Shown here one piece after another: positions 8,793-17,797 of a stretch of 44,958 nt of DNA. Position 1 is the stretch's first letter. Every line of letters begins with the position of its first letter. The translations under genes were made by a program, and so were the position numbers. The stretch covers positions 1-44,958 of the forward strand of contig QKHS01000097.1 in the NCBI GenBank assembly GCA_003249955.1, written 5' to 3'. The stretch is from Bacteroidales bacterium. Its GTDB lineage: Bacteria; Bacteroidota; Bacteroidia; Bacteroidales; ML635J-15. Below the pieces are notes generated by a model, which worked only from the letters and a program-made list of their open reading frames with translations, did not search any database and had not been told where the DNA came from.

Positions 8793-10514
8793 TCAGTCCC
8801 TGTTTAACCTGTAAACTGCGAAAAATTCGTATTCCGAATTCAGTTCAACACAATTATTAATTATGAAATTATACACGGGATCATCCTTGTAAAACCTTAA
8901 CGTAATAAGATCGCATATTACTCTTATATCTTTTCTGTCAACTACAAAATAAGTAAGCTCACGCTGTTTGAGATTTTTTAAATCCGATTTTATCCTCTCT
9001 TCCTGACCTACATATTCATTTTCGATCAGCCAGTCAAGGCTCATAGGATTTTGGGTTTTCATTACAGGATAAAACATTGCATTGTGAGGGAAAACTATTG
9101 TGTTGTTTTTTGCTTCAGGAAGAGTGTCAAGAATTTCTCTTAACTCGCTGTAATATTCAACCATTGCCGGATTCGTCCTTATGTCGCCAAATTCCACGCT
9201 GGCAGATTTTAGCCCGTTAACCAGCTTTTTTGATGAACTGTCGCGATAGTTGAGCCTCTCCTGGCTGAAATACCCGCTTACAACCAGAAATAGAGAAACC
9301 GATACAGCCAGTAACTGATTTTTCATAATTGCAGATATTTTAGTCGGCTGGAAAAGAAAGATATCTGCCGATAAAGACATAATCATTATGAATAAAATCC
9401 CTGTAGCGAACACCGGAGTGTTGTCTCCCAGAGATATTGCCGACACCCAGGAAATAAAAAGTACTGCAATTGAAATCTTTCTTAACTCTTTGCTTTGTGG
9501 TAAAATTACCAAATGCAAAATGCCCAGGAAAAGCAACATGAAAAACAACTCGAATGGTAATGTCGAAATATTTAATCGTGGAGCATTGAAATATCTTACC
9601 GAATGAAATACTGCAAAAACACTGTAAATTACAGCAATTATTGCATGAAAACCTTTTTCAAAAAAGACTCTGCGTATATCATGTTTACGGTTTAAAAATA
9701 TCACTAATGATACTATCAAACATACTATATTCAGAGGTGTTGACAAGCCTGTGGCAAATCTTTTAACAAACTGAACTAAGGCAGTTTCGAAGAATTCAGT
9801 TCTTCCCGTCATTTGTTGCAAAAAATCACCTGTTGCCGAGTTTGCAATCAGTAAAATAAGATAGGCAAAAAACGGAACCGCTCCTGCCAGAATAACCGGG
9901 ATTGATTTGCGGAAGTTTTTTTTATAACTTAGAAAAATATAAACAAATCCGACAGCGGCTACAAGAACAAATGTCTGGCGTGATAAAGCAGCAAAACTTA
10001 AAAATATCAGCCCTGTAACATTGTGCCATGGCTTTTTTGATTTCAATATCAAAGGCATTGCAAGTACAGACCAGAAAACAGTATCAATTGTAGTCCATGA
10101 GTATAAATTATAATTCAGGGTAGTAAGAGTAAAACCTGCAGTTAAGAGAGCCAGAAACATTGCCGGTTTGGGATTTTTATATTTTTCGGATAAAACTTTA
10201 AAAACAAATCCTGACATTACCAAAGCAATTAAAAAGAACTGAAACAACACAAACCAACGGGCATTTGTTACAAGAGGCCCTGGGAAAATAAAATTAACAG
10301 CATGAAGATATCCGCTTGCCGCAGGACGTATCGAAATAAAATCCTTATGCGGAACCTCTCCGTTTATTATTCTCCACGATTGTGCAAGTACAACGCCTTC
10401 ATCAGTGGGGTTAAAACCTTCATTTTCTACATAGTTCAATATCGAAAAACTTACGGCGAAAATAATAACCAATATTATAACAGGGATGTGGTACTTTAAA
10501 ATCTGTTTTTTCAT
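8793..10514 (-). CDS. Polytopic membrane protein, GT-C/PMT-like glycosyltransferase candidate
   Basis: 573 residues with about ten hydrophobic segments from residue 8 to about 400, then a soluble C-terminal region. After TM1 the predicted periplasmic loop contains TDEGVVLAQSWRI, NGEVPHKDF and a downstream Pro/Tyr segment. The acidic pair followed by G-x-x-P-x-x-D resembles the first loop of lipid-phosphosugar-dependent GT-C transferases (PMT/ArnT/GT39 type). A role in transferring a sugar from a polyprenyl-phosphate donor is inference. No glycan-synthesis cluster lies next to it, and a perfect -7 element precedes it, so it looks monocistronic. Confidence 0.55.
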   Translation of the reverse strand: MKKQILKYHIPVIILVIIFAVSFSILNYVENEGFNPTDEGVVLAQSWRIINGEVPHKDFISIRPAASGYLHAVNFIFPGPLVTNARWFVLFQFFLIALVMSGFVFKVLSEKYKNPKPAMFLALLTAGFTLTTLNYNLYSWTTIDTVFWSVLAMPLILKSKKPWHNVTGLIFLSFAALSRQTFVLVAAVGFVYIFLSYKKNFRKSIPVILAGAVPFFAYLILLIANSATGDFLQQMTGRTEFFETALVQFVKRFATGLSTPLNIVCLIVSLVIFLNRKHDIRRVFFEKGFHAIIAVIYSVFAVFHSVRYFNAPRLNISTLPFELFFMLLFLGILHLVILPQSKELRKISIAVLFISWVSAISLGDNTPVFATGILFIMIMSLSADIFLFQPTKISAIMKNQLLAVSVSLFLVVSGYFSQERLNYRDSSSKKLVNGLKSASVEFGDIRTNPAMVEYYSELREILDTLPEAKNNTIVFPHNAMFYPVMKTQNPMSLDWLIENEYVGQEERIKSDLKNLKQRELTYFVVDRKDIRVICDLITLRFYKDDPVYNFIINNCVELNSEYEFFAVYRLNRD

Positions 10515-10531
10515 TGCACGAATTGTTTTGC

Positions 10532-10564
10532 CAAAAATAATTAAAAATGACTGGTATCTTACAA
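10532..10564 (-). promoter_or_regulatory. Promoter of the GT-C-like gene
   Basis: On the minus strand TATTTTTG (10539-10532) matches TAnnTTTG, with a TTG at 10564-10562, a spacing of 22 nt that is slightly long. The -7 ends 17 nt before the start codon. The rest of the 10515-10687 gap shows nothing else. Confidence 0.45.
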
Positions 10565-10687
10565 CTTTTTTGAATAAGATGAAATTACAGATTAATGTAC
10601 ACTATTAGCAACCTTATAATATCGTTAACTTGCCATAATAACAAATTTATATTTATGCGATAAACCTATAAATGATAACATTTATTA

Positions 10688-11188
10688 TTATTTGTTAATT
10701 TGTTTCATAAATTTTTTCAACTCCTCATTGCTGTAATTCCCCTGTAAAGAAGATGCTCCCCCTTCAATTCTATCTTGTACAATTGGTGCGCAGACTAACT
10801 TATTATCAATTATTAATCCCAGTCTTTTCCCTATTGACTTTTCTGTTGCATCCGCCCATAAACTTTCGTAATTTTTGTGAATCTGAATAGATAGAGCAAA
10901 CTGATTTTCAGACGTTTCATATAATTCAGATTTGTCAAAATGATTCTTTATTAAAATCGGATTAGGGTCAATAAAATAAAATACATCAGTTTTGTCAAGT
11001 TGCCTTTTGAACCCGTCAGAGCTGTCAGTTACATAATACCAGCCGGTTACCAGTGTGGAATCTTTTAAGTTTTGTTTAAATGCAGATTCCAGATCAGCTT
11101 GTATTCTTCCGTCTTCTTTCTGTCCGCTACAGTTTACGGCACTTGCCAGTATGCACAATGCAGTTAATGAAATTAAAAAATGTTTCAT
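10688..11188 (-). CDS. Exported protein with SecD P1-head-like domain
   Basis: 166 residues when started at the ATG at 11188, which begins a signal peptide (MKHFLISLTALCILASAV) followed by Cys20. This would be a lipoprotein, although Asn at -1 is an unusual lipobox residue. The frame extends 13 lysine-rich residues upstream, but that start would spoil the signal peptide. The C-terminal half (SIGKRLGLIIDNKLVCAPIV, then GGASSLQGNYSNEELKKF) closely resembles the P1 head subdomain of SecD (pattern GKxLAIVLDGKVxSAPVI, GGSxQISGNF). No SecD transmembrane part is present. Being last behind a sigma factor and its membrane partner suggests envelope-stress control. Function unknown. Confidence 0.75.
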   Translation of the reverse strand: MKHFLISLTALCILASAVNCSGQKEDGRIQADLESAFKQNLKDSTLVTGWYYVTDSSDGFKRQLDKTDVFYFIDPNPILIKNHFDKSELYETSENQFALSIQIHKNYESLWADATEKSIGKRLGLIIDNKLVCAPIVQDRIEGGASSLQGNYSNEELKKFMKQINK

Positions 11189-11277
11189 GTCTTTTGTTTT
11201 TTTAAGTTTATTATTAATCTTTTTCATAATTTACCAGAATCTGAAATTTTTTACAGATGCTTATTCCCGGTAAAGAT

Positions 11278-11895
11278 TTACTCTTCATTTTTAAATTTAT
11301 CAAGCTCAGCTAATAAATTTTCAGCATTTTTAAATTTTTTGTCATAAAAGTGCTTGTATGTCCACATTAGCAAAGGATAAGCTAATCCGGTAATTAACAC
11401 TACTTCAAACACCAACAGACTTAATTCTTTATAAATATCAATGTTGTGTACGAATTTGAATAATAATGGCAAGAGGGGTAAAAGCAATAATGGTAATAAT
11501 ATTAATTCATATTTCCTTAAATGCAAAGTCTTTCTTTTAAGAGTTAATATTTCCGTTTGCACCTTTACTACCGGAGAACCATAATAATCAATATTTAAAA
11601 GCCCCTTTGTCCTGATAATTCCAAGAATAAGATAAACTGCAGAAACTGCAATTGTAATAAAACCGGGAATACAAAACCGTAACAGATTAATGTAGTACAC
11701 AGATAGCCATAAAGTAAAAATGATTACCAGAACTGCAGTTACAATATTTATTAGTTCATAAACCAGTACTTTTTGCATTTCACGTTTGGAACTGTTTAAG
11801 TTAAGTTTTCGAAGAAGCTCTTCGTTAAGACGTAAATTATCAGCAAGCATTTTGTCATATTGCGACCATGTGTTTTTTAAATCATCAAGTTCCAT
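11278..11895 (-). CDS. Four-TM membrane protein, putative regulator of the adjacent ECF sigma factor
   Basis: 205 residues. The N-terminal 40 residues are soluble and start MELDDLKNTWSQYDKM, then LRLNEELLRKLNLNSSKREM. Hydrophobic segments lie near residues 43-68, 71-93, 129-148 and 158-180. Proteins starting with this LKxxWxxYDxxL pattern commonly follow ECF sigma genes in Bacteroidota and are presumed to act as anti-sigma factors; that is known context, not proof. The gene starts 11 nt after the sigma gene, so the two are surely co-transcribed. No zinc-binding anti-sigma motif (HxxxCxxC) was seen. Confidence 0.65.
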   Translation of the reverse strand: MELDDLKNTWSQYDKMLADNLRLNEELLRKLNLNSSKREMQKVLVYELINIVTAVLVIIFTLWLSVYYINLLRFCIPGFITIAVSAVYLILGIIRTKGLLNIDYYGSPVVKVQTEILTLKRKTLHLRKYELILLPLLLLPLLPLLFKFVHNIDIYKELSLLVFEVVLITGLAYPLLMWTYKHFYDKKFKNAENLLAELDKFKNEE

Positions 11896-11906
11896 AATTT
11901 CACATT

Positions 11907-12398
11907 TTAAATGTTGGTAAATTGTTCTTTAAGTTTCATTTTTATCCGGCTGATTTTAGTGGCGGCGTTTGTTTCGGAAATGCCAAGTATTTCTGCTATG
12001 GTTTTGTATCTGTTGTTATCCAGATATAGCAAAATAAGGGCTTTGTCCAGTTCGTTTAATTGTTCAATAAATTGAAACAACAGTAAAATATTCTCATCTT
12101 TTTCCATTTCGCTGTCTGTACCGGAAACCGATATAATTGACACATCTGCTGAATCTCTGTTTTTACTGTGTTTGCAATCACTACGGTAAAATGATATTGC
12201 CGTATTTAGTGCAATTCTGTAGATCCATGTTGATATTTTGACGCGTCCGTCAAAACGTGAAAATGAATTCCATAATTGCAATAAAATTTCCTGCTCTAAA
12301 TCCTTTCTGCTTTCCTGATTTGAACAATAGCAATAGCATATTTTGTAAATCAGTTTCTGATTGTCTTTAATTACCGAAATAAACTTATCTTTTTCCAC
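11907..12398 (-). CDS. ECF-type RNA polymerase sigma factor
   Basis: 163 residues. Region 2 carries DLEQEILLQLWNSFSRFDGR and STWIYRIALNTAISFYR, which bind core enzyme and the -10 element. Region 4 is a helix-turn-helix RYKTIAEILGISETNAATKI near the C-terminus, for -35 recognition. Length and order fit the ECF family. The only suitable start is a GTG at 12398, with no in-frame ATG close upstream. It is first in a three-gene minus-strand set with a membrane protein and a SecD-head-like exported protein. A signal sensed at the membrane is inferred. Confidence 0.9.
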   Translation of the reverse strand: MEKDKFISVIKDNQKLIYKICYCYCSNQESRKDLEQEILLQLWNSFSRFDGRVKISTWIYRIALNTAISFYRSDCKHSKNRDSADVSIISVSGTDSEMEKDENILLLFQFIEQLNELDKALILLYLDNNRYKTIAEILGISETNAATKISRIKMKLKEQFTNI

Positions 12399-12505
12399 TA
12401 CCGGATATTTAAATGTTTGTCATATTATTCGCAGAAAGAGATAAAAAATCACATGATAATTCTTTTTTTGCGAAAATTTTTTTTAATCCGGACTAATATA
12501 AAGAA

Positions 12506-12733
12506 TATTCGTAATTATTTAGGTATTATGAAAAAACAGAAATCTGTTATTGTTCCGCTGCGGCGGATGTAATCAGTAATCAGTAATCAGAGGGTTTTGC
12601 ATAGTCGCTTCCGCTTATTGGAATTAAACTTTTGTAAAATAAAGTAGAATCTAAGGGTTACTACAATTTGCCGATTACGAATTACTGATTACCGATTACA
12701 AAATTATACCAGGGATCTAAATAATTACGAATA
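12506..12733. repeat. MITE-like palindromic element with inverted heptad arrays
   Basis: Outer arms of 17 nt are perfect inverted repeats (12506-12522, TATTCGTAATTATTTAG, and 12717-12733). Inside lie three tandem TAATCAG heptads (12570-12590) and, inverted, four heptads of consensus CYGATTA (12671-12698). No coding potential and no clear target-site duplication were seen. It fills the centre of the 466-nt gap between the sigma gene and mqnE. A non-autonomous mobile element or REP-like palindrome is the likeliest explanation. Confidence 0.7.
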
Positions 12734-12851
12734 ATCATTGATTTAAAATTGTTTCTGTTTTTTTTAATTCAGGTTGCGATGGCGTCTGATTCATACAGGT
12801 TTTGGTGATGAATTTGTTTCAGACAAAAGCTAAAAAATAATTAAATCATAT

Positions 12852-12859
12852 TAACTTTG
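12852..12859 (+). promoter_or_regulatory. -7 element of mqnE (TAACTTTG)
   Basis: A perfect TAnnTTTG ends 5 nt before the mqnE ATG, so the transcript would be leaderless or nearly so. No TTG is found at normal -33 spacing. Confidence 0.5.
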
Positions 12860-12864
12860 CGGTT

Positions 12865-13962
12865 ATGGACGACTTGTTAAAATTCAGGACCGATCAGGAG
12901 AAAGAAATCGCAGGGATTGTATTCAATTCCGGCAGAATTTCGGATGAACAGGCTTTATATCTTTACGAAAATTCCGACCCGGTATTTTGTGCCTGGTTAG
13001 CTGATTATGTTAAGAATGCCAGGTTTGGCAAGGACGTGTATTACAACAAAAACACCCATGTCGAAATTACCAATATTTGTCTGAATCAGTGTAAGTTTTG
13101 CTCGTTTTACCGCAGAAAAGGAGAGGAGGGAGCATGGGATTACAGTTGCAGCGATGTTATTTCTATTCTTGAACAAAAAAACGCGGAAGAAATAACCGAG
13201 GTACATATAACCGGAGGCTTGCATCCCGAAAAAACAACCGGTTTTTACTCAGAACTCTTTACTCACATTAAAAGCCGGTTTCCTCATTTGCATATTAAAG
13301 CTTTTACCGCTGTGGAAATAGAATATTTTGCAAAAGCAGATAATATGGATTTTGAGACTGTAATAGCTTTGTTAAAGGAAAAAGGTCTTGGCTCGCTGGC
13401 AGGTGGCGGTGCCGAAATTCTTGACGATAAAATACGAAAAACACTTTGTCCTGAGAAAACAGATTCGGCTACATGGCTCAAAGTTCATAAAACAGCTCAT
13501 AATGCCGGAATGAAAACCAATTGTACAATGCTATATGGACATGTTGAGTCTTATCGGGACAGAATAAAGCACATGTCAGAATTAAGAAATCTTCAGGATG
13601 AAACTCAGGGTTTTAATTGTTTTATTCCGCTTAAATACAAATCCTATGGAAATCAGATGGGAATAAACAAAGAAATTTCGCTTTCGGAAGAATTAAAAAA
13701 TTATGCAATTTCTCGACTTTATCTCGATAATATTCCGCATATCAAGGCATACTGGCCAATGACAGGCAAAGAAAATGCTCTTCTGGCTCTTTCGTTTGGA
13801 GCAGATGATTTTGACGGAACAATCGGAGATTCCACAAAAATTTACTCTATGGCAGGAGCAGAAGAGCAAAAACCTTCAATGAGTGAAAAAGAAATCAGAC
13901 AAATGCTTAAAGATGCCGGATTTAACCCTGTAGAAAGAGATTCCGGGTATGATCCGGTTTAA
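12865..13962 (+). CDS. mqnE: Aminofutalosine synthase (radical SAM)
   Basis: Radical SAM enzyme of the futalosine menaquinone pathway that joins SAM-derived adenosine to 3-[(1-carboxyvinyl)oxy]benzoate to give aminofutalosine. The cluster motif is EITNICLNQCKFCSFYRRKG (CxxxCxxC), followed by GEEGAWDYS, HITGGLHPE, HIKAFTAVEIEYFAKADN and LAGGGAEIL, all typical of MqnE rather than MqnC. At 365 residues it is full length. Other mqn genes are not in the window. A perfect -7 element lies directly before the start and the gene appears to stand alone. A small GCAT-type hairpin (13986-14000) after the stop lacks a strong T run. Confidence 0.92.
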   Translation: MDDLLKFRTDQEKEIAGIVFNSGRISDEQALYLYENSDPVFCAWLADYVKNARFGKDVYYNKNTHVEITNICLNQCKFCSFYRRKGEEGAWDYSCSDVISILEQKNAEEITEVHITGGLHPEKTTGFYSELFTHIKSRFPHLHIKAFTAVEIEYFAKADNMDFETVIALLKEKGLGSLAGGGAEILDDKIRKTLCPEKTDSATWLKVHKTAHNAGMKTNCTMLYGHVESYRDRIKHMSELRNLQDETQGFNCFIPLKYKSYGNQMGINKEISLSEELKNYAISRLYLDNIPHIKAYWPMTGKENALLALSFGADDFDGTIGDSTKIYSMAGAEEQKPSMSEKEIRQMLKDAGFNPVERDSGYDPV

Positions 13963-14527
13963 CCGGAGCAGGTAAAAATTACTATCGCATGTTAAATGCG
14001 TTTCATGTTATTAACAATAAATTCAAAATATAGCATATTTTTCTATTTTTCATGTATTTTGATAAATTATATTGTCAATAAATTAATATGTAATGCGAAA
14101 TATTCGCAAAATCATTTATAATTAATAATTTTAAAAAAGCATTGTTGTCTTAATTTGCAATTAAATTGTTTATTATTTAGTCTTATTTATATTTATGTAT
14201 TTTTTTAGTATAAAATATATTAATAAACAATTTTTTAACATCTTACATTCTGTATCATTAAAAAGATTAGCTTTGTTCTTTACTATTACAGACATTGTTT
14301 AGGGAACAAATACTACCGGATGGAAAAACGTGCAAGAACTGCTAACATGTTGGCTTTGTCAGAATTTGTATGCAGATATGTTTTTAAAAGTTCTGTAAGT
14401 CGCGTTATAAAGAGAATATGAACACAGATGCCGGTTCAGGTTGAGATATAACAATCTGGTATCGGTTGGTTTGGGTGTGATGATGTCGGATTTTTACAAA
14501 TAATATTCATTATTTAAGGCATACACT
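13963..14527. other. 565-nt AT-rich intergenic region
   Basis: No convincing ORF or RNA was seen. The left half is very AT-rich. TAGCTTTG at 14268-14275 matches TAnnTTTG on the plus strand but lacks a -33 TTG; if used, the hybrid kinase would have a leader of about 250 nt. The stretch 14300-14500 is less AT-rich and may be a structured or regulated leader, but no known riboswitch was recognised. Confidence 0.4.
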
Positions 14528-17500
14528 ATGGAAACTTACCGTGGAAAAACCAAAGAAGATCTTATCAAAGATTTGCAGGATTTGCAGAATGCATACGATT
14601 GTCTTAAAGAGTCTTATGATAACGATAGTAAGCTTGCAAAAGAAGCTGGAAATGAAGAAAAATATGCTGAGGCCGATTTTAGCAACATTTTTAATCAATC
14701 GCCCGTTGGCTCTGGTATTGTAAATTTTGAAAAGAAATTTGTAAGATGTAATTCTGCTTTTTGTAAGTTTCTGGGATACTCAGAGTCTGAACTTATAGGG
14801 AAAACAATTTCAGATATCACATATTATAAAGATGTTGAAATCGGGATGCCTGAAATGAAACAAATTCTTGAAGGAAATCTGGATACGTTTTCGGCAGAAA
14901 AAAGATATTTGCATAAAGACGGAAGAATCCTATGGGGAGATCTTACAATTTCGCTTGTGCGTGATTCTGATAATAATCCATTATGTTATATGCCTGTAAT
15001 ACAGGATATTACAGCCCGTAAATATGCGGAGGAATCTCTTCGCAAAAGTGAAGAGAATTTGTCAATTACACTTAACTCAATCGGTGATGGCGTTATCTCA
15101 ACCGATATAAACGGAATGGTTGCAGGTATGAATCCTATGGCAGAGAAACTTTGCGGGTGGAGCCTTGCAGATGCTTCGGGAAAACCTTTGACAGAAGTCT
15201 TCAGGATTATAAATGCAGACACCCGCGAGATCGTCATAAACCCTGTTGATAAGGTACTGGAGAAAGGGGAAGTTGTAGGTCTGGCAAATCATACCGTATT
15301 AATCTCCAAAAACGGCAAAGAGTATCAGATTGCAGATAGTGCTGCGCCGATAAAAAACAAAGATGGCGAAATAAGTGGTGTTGTATTGGTTTTCTCAGAT
15401 GTTACGGAGACGTATGAAATTCAGAAGCAAATTGCAGAGCGTGAAGAGAGATACGACAGGTTATTGCACAATCTTGAAACCGGAATTGTTGTGCATGCTC
15501 CGGATACATCAATAATTATTAATAATTACAGGGCATCGGCATTGTTGGGGTTAAGTGATGAACAGATGAGGGGTAAAACTGCAACAGACCCTGCATGGAG
15601 GTTTATTTATGAAGATTATAGTGCAATCCCGCCTGAAGACTATCCGGTAAACAGAATTGCAAGAGAAGCTAAGCCAATTAGAAATCAGATATTAGGAGTC
15701 GTTCATCCCGGAAGGGATAATGTAGTCTGGTTAACGGTAAACGGATTTCCGGCAATAAAAAACAACGGAGAGATTTCCGAAATAGTAATTAGTTTTATTG
15801 ATATTACCGAACAAAAAGATGCGGAAGAAACTTTACGAAAAAATGAAGAGAGCCTGTCAATAACTCTTAATTCGATTGGTGATGGAGTAATATCAACAGA
15901 CATAAAAGGGAATGTCGTAAGAATGAATCCTGTGGCAGAAAAACTTTGCGGGTGGAGTTTGTCAGAGGCTTGTGGAATGCCTTTGACAGAAGTTTTTAAG
16001 ATTATAAATGCTGATACTCGTGAGGCAGCAGCTGATCCTGTGGAAAAGGTACTTGAATGCGGAGATATTGTAGGTCTGGCAAATAATACGGTTCTGGTTT
16101 CAAAAAACGGGAGGGAATACCAGATATCAGATAGTGCGGCACCAATTAAAACAAGAAAAGGAGAAATATGCGGGGTCGTTCTTGTGTTTTCTGATGTTAC
16201 GGATAAATATGCCACCGAGAAGGCTCTCAAGGAAACAGAAGCTCTTTTCTCTTTGTTTATGAAATTTTCGCCGGTATATACATTTATAAAAGAAGTTTCA
16301 GATGATAAGAGTAGTGTTATTATGGCCAGTGATAATTATACAGACATGGCCGGGATAAGAGAACGTGAAATGCAGGGGCGGTCTATGCGTGATATGTTTC
16401 CTGCTGAATTTGCCGAAAAAATGATCAGGGACGACATGGCTGTTATAAGAAAAGGAGAGGTTCTCCAATTTGACGAAGTCTTAAATGACAGATATTATAC
16501 TTCGATTAAATTCCCTATATCCCAGAACAACAGAACCTTGCTGGCAGGCTTTACAATTGATATAACAGAGCGAAAACTGGCAGAACAGGAATTAATAATA
16601 GCTAAAGAAAGAGCCGAAGAAAGCGACAGGCTTAAGTCAGCATTTCTGGCAAATATGAGCCATGAGATAAGAACCCCGATGAACGGTATTCTGGGGTTTT
16701 CAGAACTTCTCAGAACTCCGGGACTAAGCGGGGAAGAACAACAGGAATATATCAGGATAATAGAAAAAAGTGGTACCCGGATGCTTAATATTATCAACGA
16801 TATTATTGACATATCAAAAATAGAAGCGGGCTTAATGAAGACGGAAATGAAAGAAATTAACGTCAATGAACAAATTGAAGAAGTATTTACATTTTTTAAA
16901 CCGGAAGTGGAAGCAAAGGGAATGACACTTTTTTTTAAAAATGCTTTGACAGGAAAAGAAGCTACTATTAATACAGATCCCAAGAAATTATTATCGATAC
17001 TTACCAATCTTGTAAAAAATGCAATAAAATACTCAGAGAAAGGCTGGATAGGATTTGGATACGAGAAGAGAGACAACTGCCTTGAGTTTTATGTAAAAGA
17101 TACAGGTATTGGTATTCATCCGGACAGACAGAGAGCTATTTTTGAACGGTTCATTCAGGCTGATATCGCAGATGGAATGGCAAGACAGGGAGCCGGGCTG
17201 GGGCTGGCAATAACAAAAGCCTATGTCGAAATGCTCGGAGGTAAGATATGGATTGAAAGCGAAGAAGGAAAAGGTTCATGTTTTTATTTTACGTTGCCAT
17301 ATGTGTCTGATAATAAGATGTCCGTAACCGAAAATAAAGCCGGATCGGATAGCAGTGCGAATGCTACCCTTCCGGAAACTCCTGAATTGAAAATACTTAT
17401 TGCAGATGACGATGAAATGTCTGAAAAACTGGTGGCTATAATTACAAGCGATTTTACAAAAGAAGTGTTTGTCGCCCGAAATGGTCTGGAAGCTATCAAA

Positions 17501-17755
17501 ATCTGCAGGGAACACCCGGATATTGACCTGGTATTAATGGATATTCAAATGCCGGTTTTAGGAGGTCTGGAAGCAACAAAGCTGATACGGGAATTCAATA
17601 AAGGAATAATTATCATAGCACAAACAGCCTATGCCTTAACAGGCGACAGGGAAAAAGCAATAAGTGCCGGTTGTGATGATTATCTGACAAAACCGATTGT
17701 AAGGTCTGAATTAATATCTTTGATGAAAAGATATTTTATGAAAAAAACGGCATGA
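14528..17755 (+). CDS. Hybrid sensor histidine kinase, five PAS domains plus receiver
   Basis: 1075 residues with no transmembrane segment, so probably a cytoplasmic sensor. A short N-terminal coiled coil is followed by PAS/PAC modules near residues 50-165, 175-300, 305-440, 443-570 and 575-695. Then come HisKA with MSHEIRTPMNGILGFSELL (phospho-His about 712), HATPase with NLVKNAIKYS (N box), DTGIGI (G1) and GAGLGLAI (G2), and a C-terminal receiver with IADDDE and VLMDIQMPVLGG (phospho-Asp 1005) and Lys in TKP. PAS 2 and PAS 4 are near duplicates. No output domain exists, so phosphate probably passes to another protein. The orphan receiver at 19012-19395 is a possible partner. Confidence 0.92.
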   Translation: METYRGKTKEDLIKDLQDLQNAYDCLKESYDNDSKLAKEAGNEEKYAEADFSNIFNQSPVGSGIVNFEKKFVRCNSAFCKFLGYSESELIGKTISDITYYKDVEIGMPEMKQILEGNLDTFSAEKRYLHKDGRILWGDLTISLVRDSDNNPLCYMPVIQDITARKYAEESLRKSEENLSITLNSIGDGVISTDINGMVAGMNPMAEKLCGWSLADASGKPLTEVFRIINADTREIVINPVDKVLEKGEVVGLANHTVLISKNGKEYQIADSAAPIKNKDGEISGVVLVFSDVTETYEIQKQIAEREERYDRLLHNLETGIVVHAPDTSIIINNYRASALLGLSDEQMRGKTATDPAWRFIYEDYSAIPPEDYPVNRIAREAKPIRNQILGVVHPGRDNVVWLTVNGFPAIKNNGEISEIVISFIDITEQKDAEETLRKNEESLSITLNSIGDGVISTDIKGNVVRMNPVAEKLCGWSLSEACGMPLTEVFKIINADTREAAADPVEKVLECGDIVGLANNTVLVSKNGREYQISDSAAPIKTRKGEICGVVLVFSDVTDKYATEKALKETEALFSLFMKFSPVYTFIKEVSDDKSSVIMASDNYTDMAGIREREMQGRSMRDMFPAEFAEKMIRDDMAVIRKGEVLQFDEVLNDRYYTSIKFPISQNNRTLLAGFTIDITERKLAEQELIIAKERAEESDRLKSAFLANMSHEIRTPMNGILGFSELLRTPGLSGEEQQEYIRIIEKSGTRMLNIINDIIDISKIEAGLMKTEMKEINVNEQIEEVFTFFKPEVEAKGMTLFFKNALTGKEATINTDPKKLLSILTNLVKNAIKYSEKGWIGFGYEKRDNCLEFYVKDTGIGIHPDRQRAIFERFIQADIADGMARQGAGLGLAITKAYVEMLGGKIWIESEEGKGSCFYFTLPYVSDNKMSVTENKAGSDSSANATLPETPELKILIADDDEMSEKLVAIITSDFTKEVFVARNGLEAIKICREHPDIDLVLMDIQMPVLGGLEATKLIREFNKGIIIIAQTAYALTGDREKAISAGCDDYLTKPIVRSELISLMKRYFMKKTA
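15062..16225 (+). repeat. Duplicated PAS module within the hybrid kinase
   Basis: Two units start SITLNSIGDGVISTDI (about 15062 and 15857) and both run through INADTRE, VGLAN-x-TVL and DSAAPIK to GVVLVFSDVT. They are about 795 nt apart with a different PAS domain (PAS 3) between them, indicating an internal duplication. Confidence 0.85.
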
Positions 17756-17797
17756 TTTTAAAACAGTTTTTATTACTGTTCAAAGGTTGCAGTGAGT

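Noticed and set aside
12570-12698. CRISPR array
   Set aside because: The heptads are contiguous without spacers and inverted between the arms, and no cas gene is present.
13963-14527. Riboswitch before the hybrid kinase
   Set aside because: No known aptamer consensus was recognised, and a sensor kinase is not a usual riboswitch target.
15703-16230. 175-codon antisense frame in the hybrid kinase
   Set aside because: It mirrors the codon pattern of the PAS repeats; the plus strand is clearly coding.
17760-17780. Bidirectional terminator between the hybrid kinase and the GT4 gene
   Set aside because: Only a 6-bp stem (AACAGT/ACTGTT) with no proper T run on the plus strand; too weak to call.
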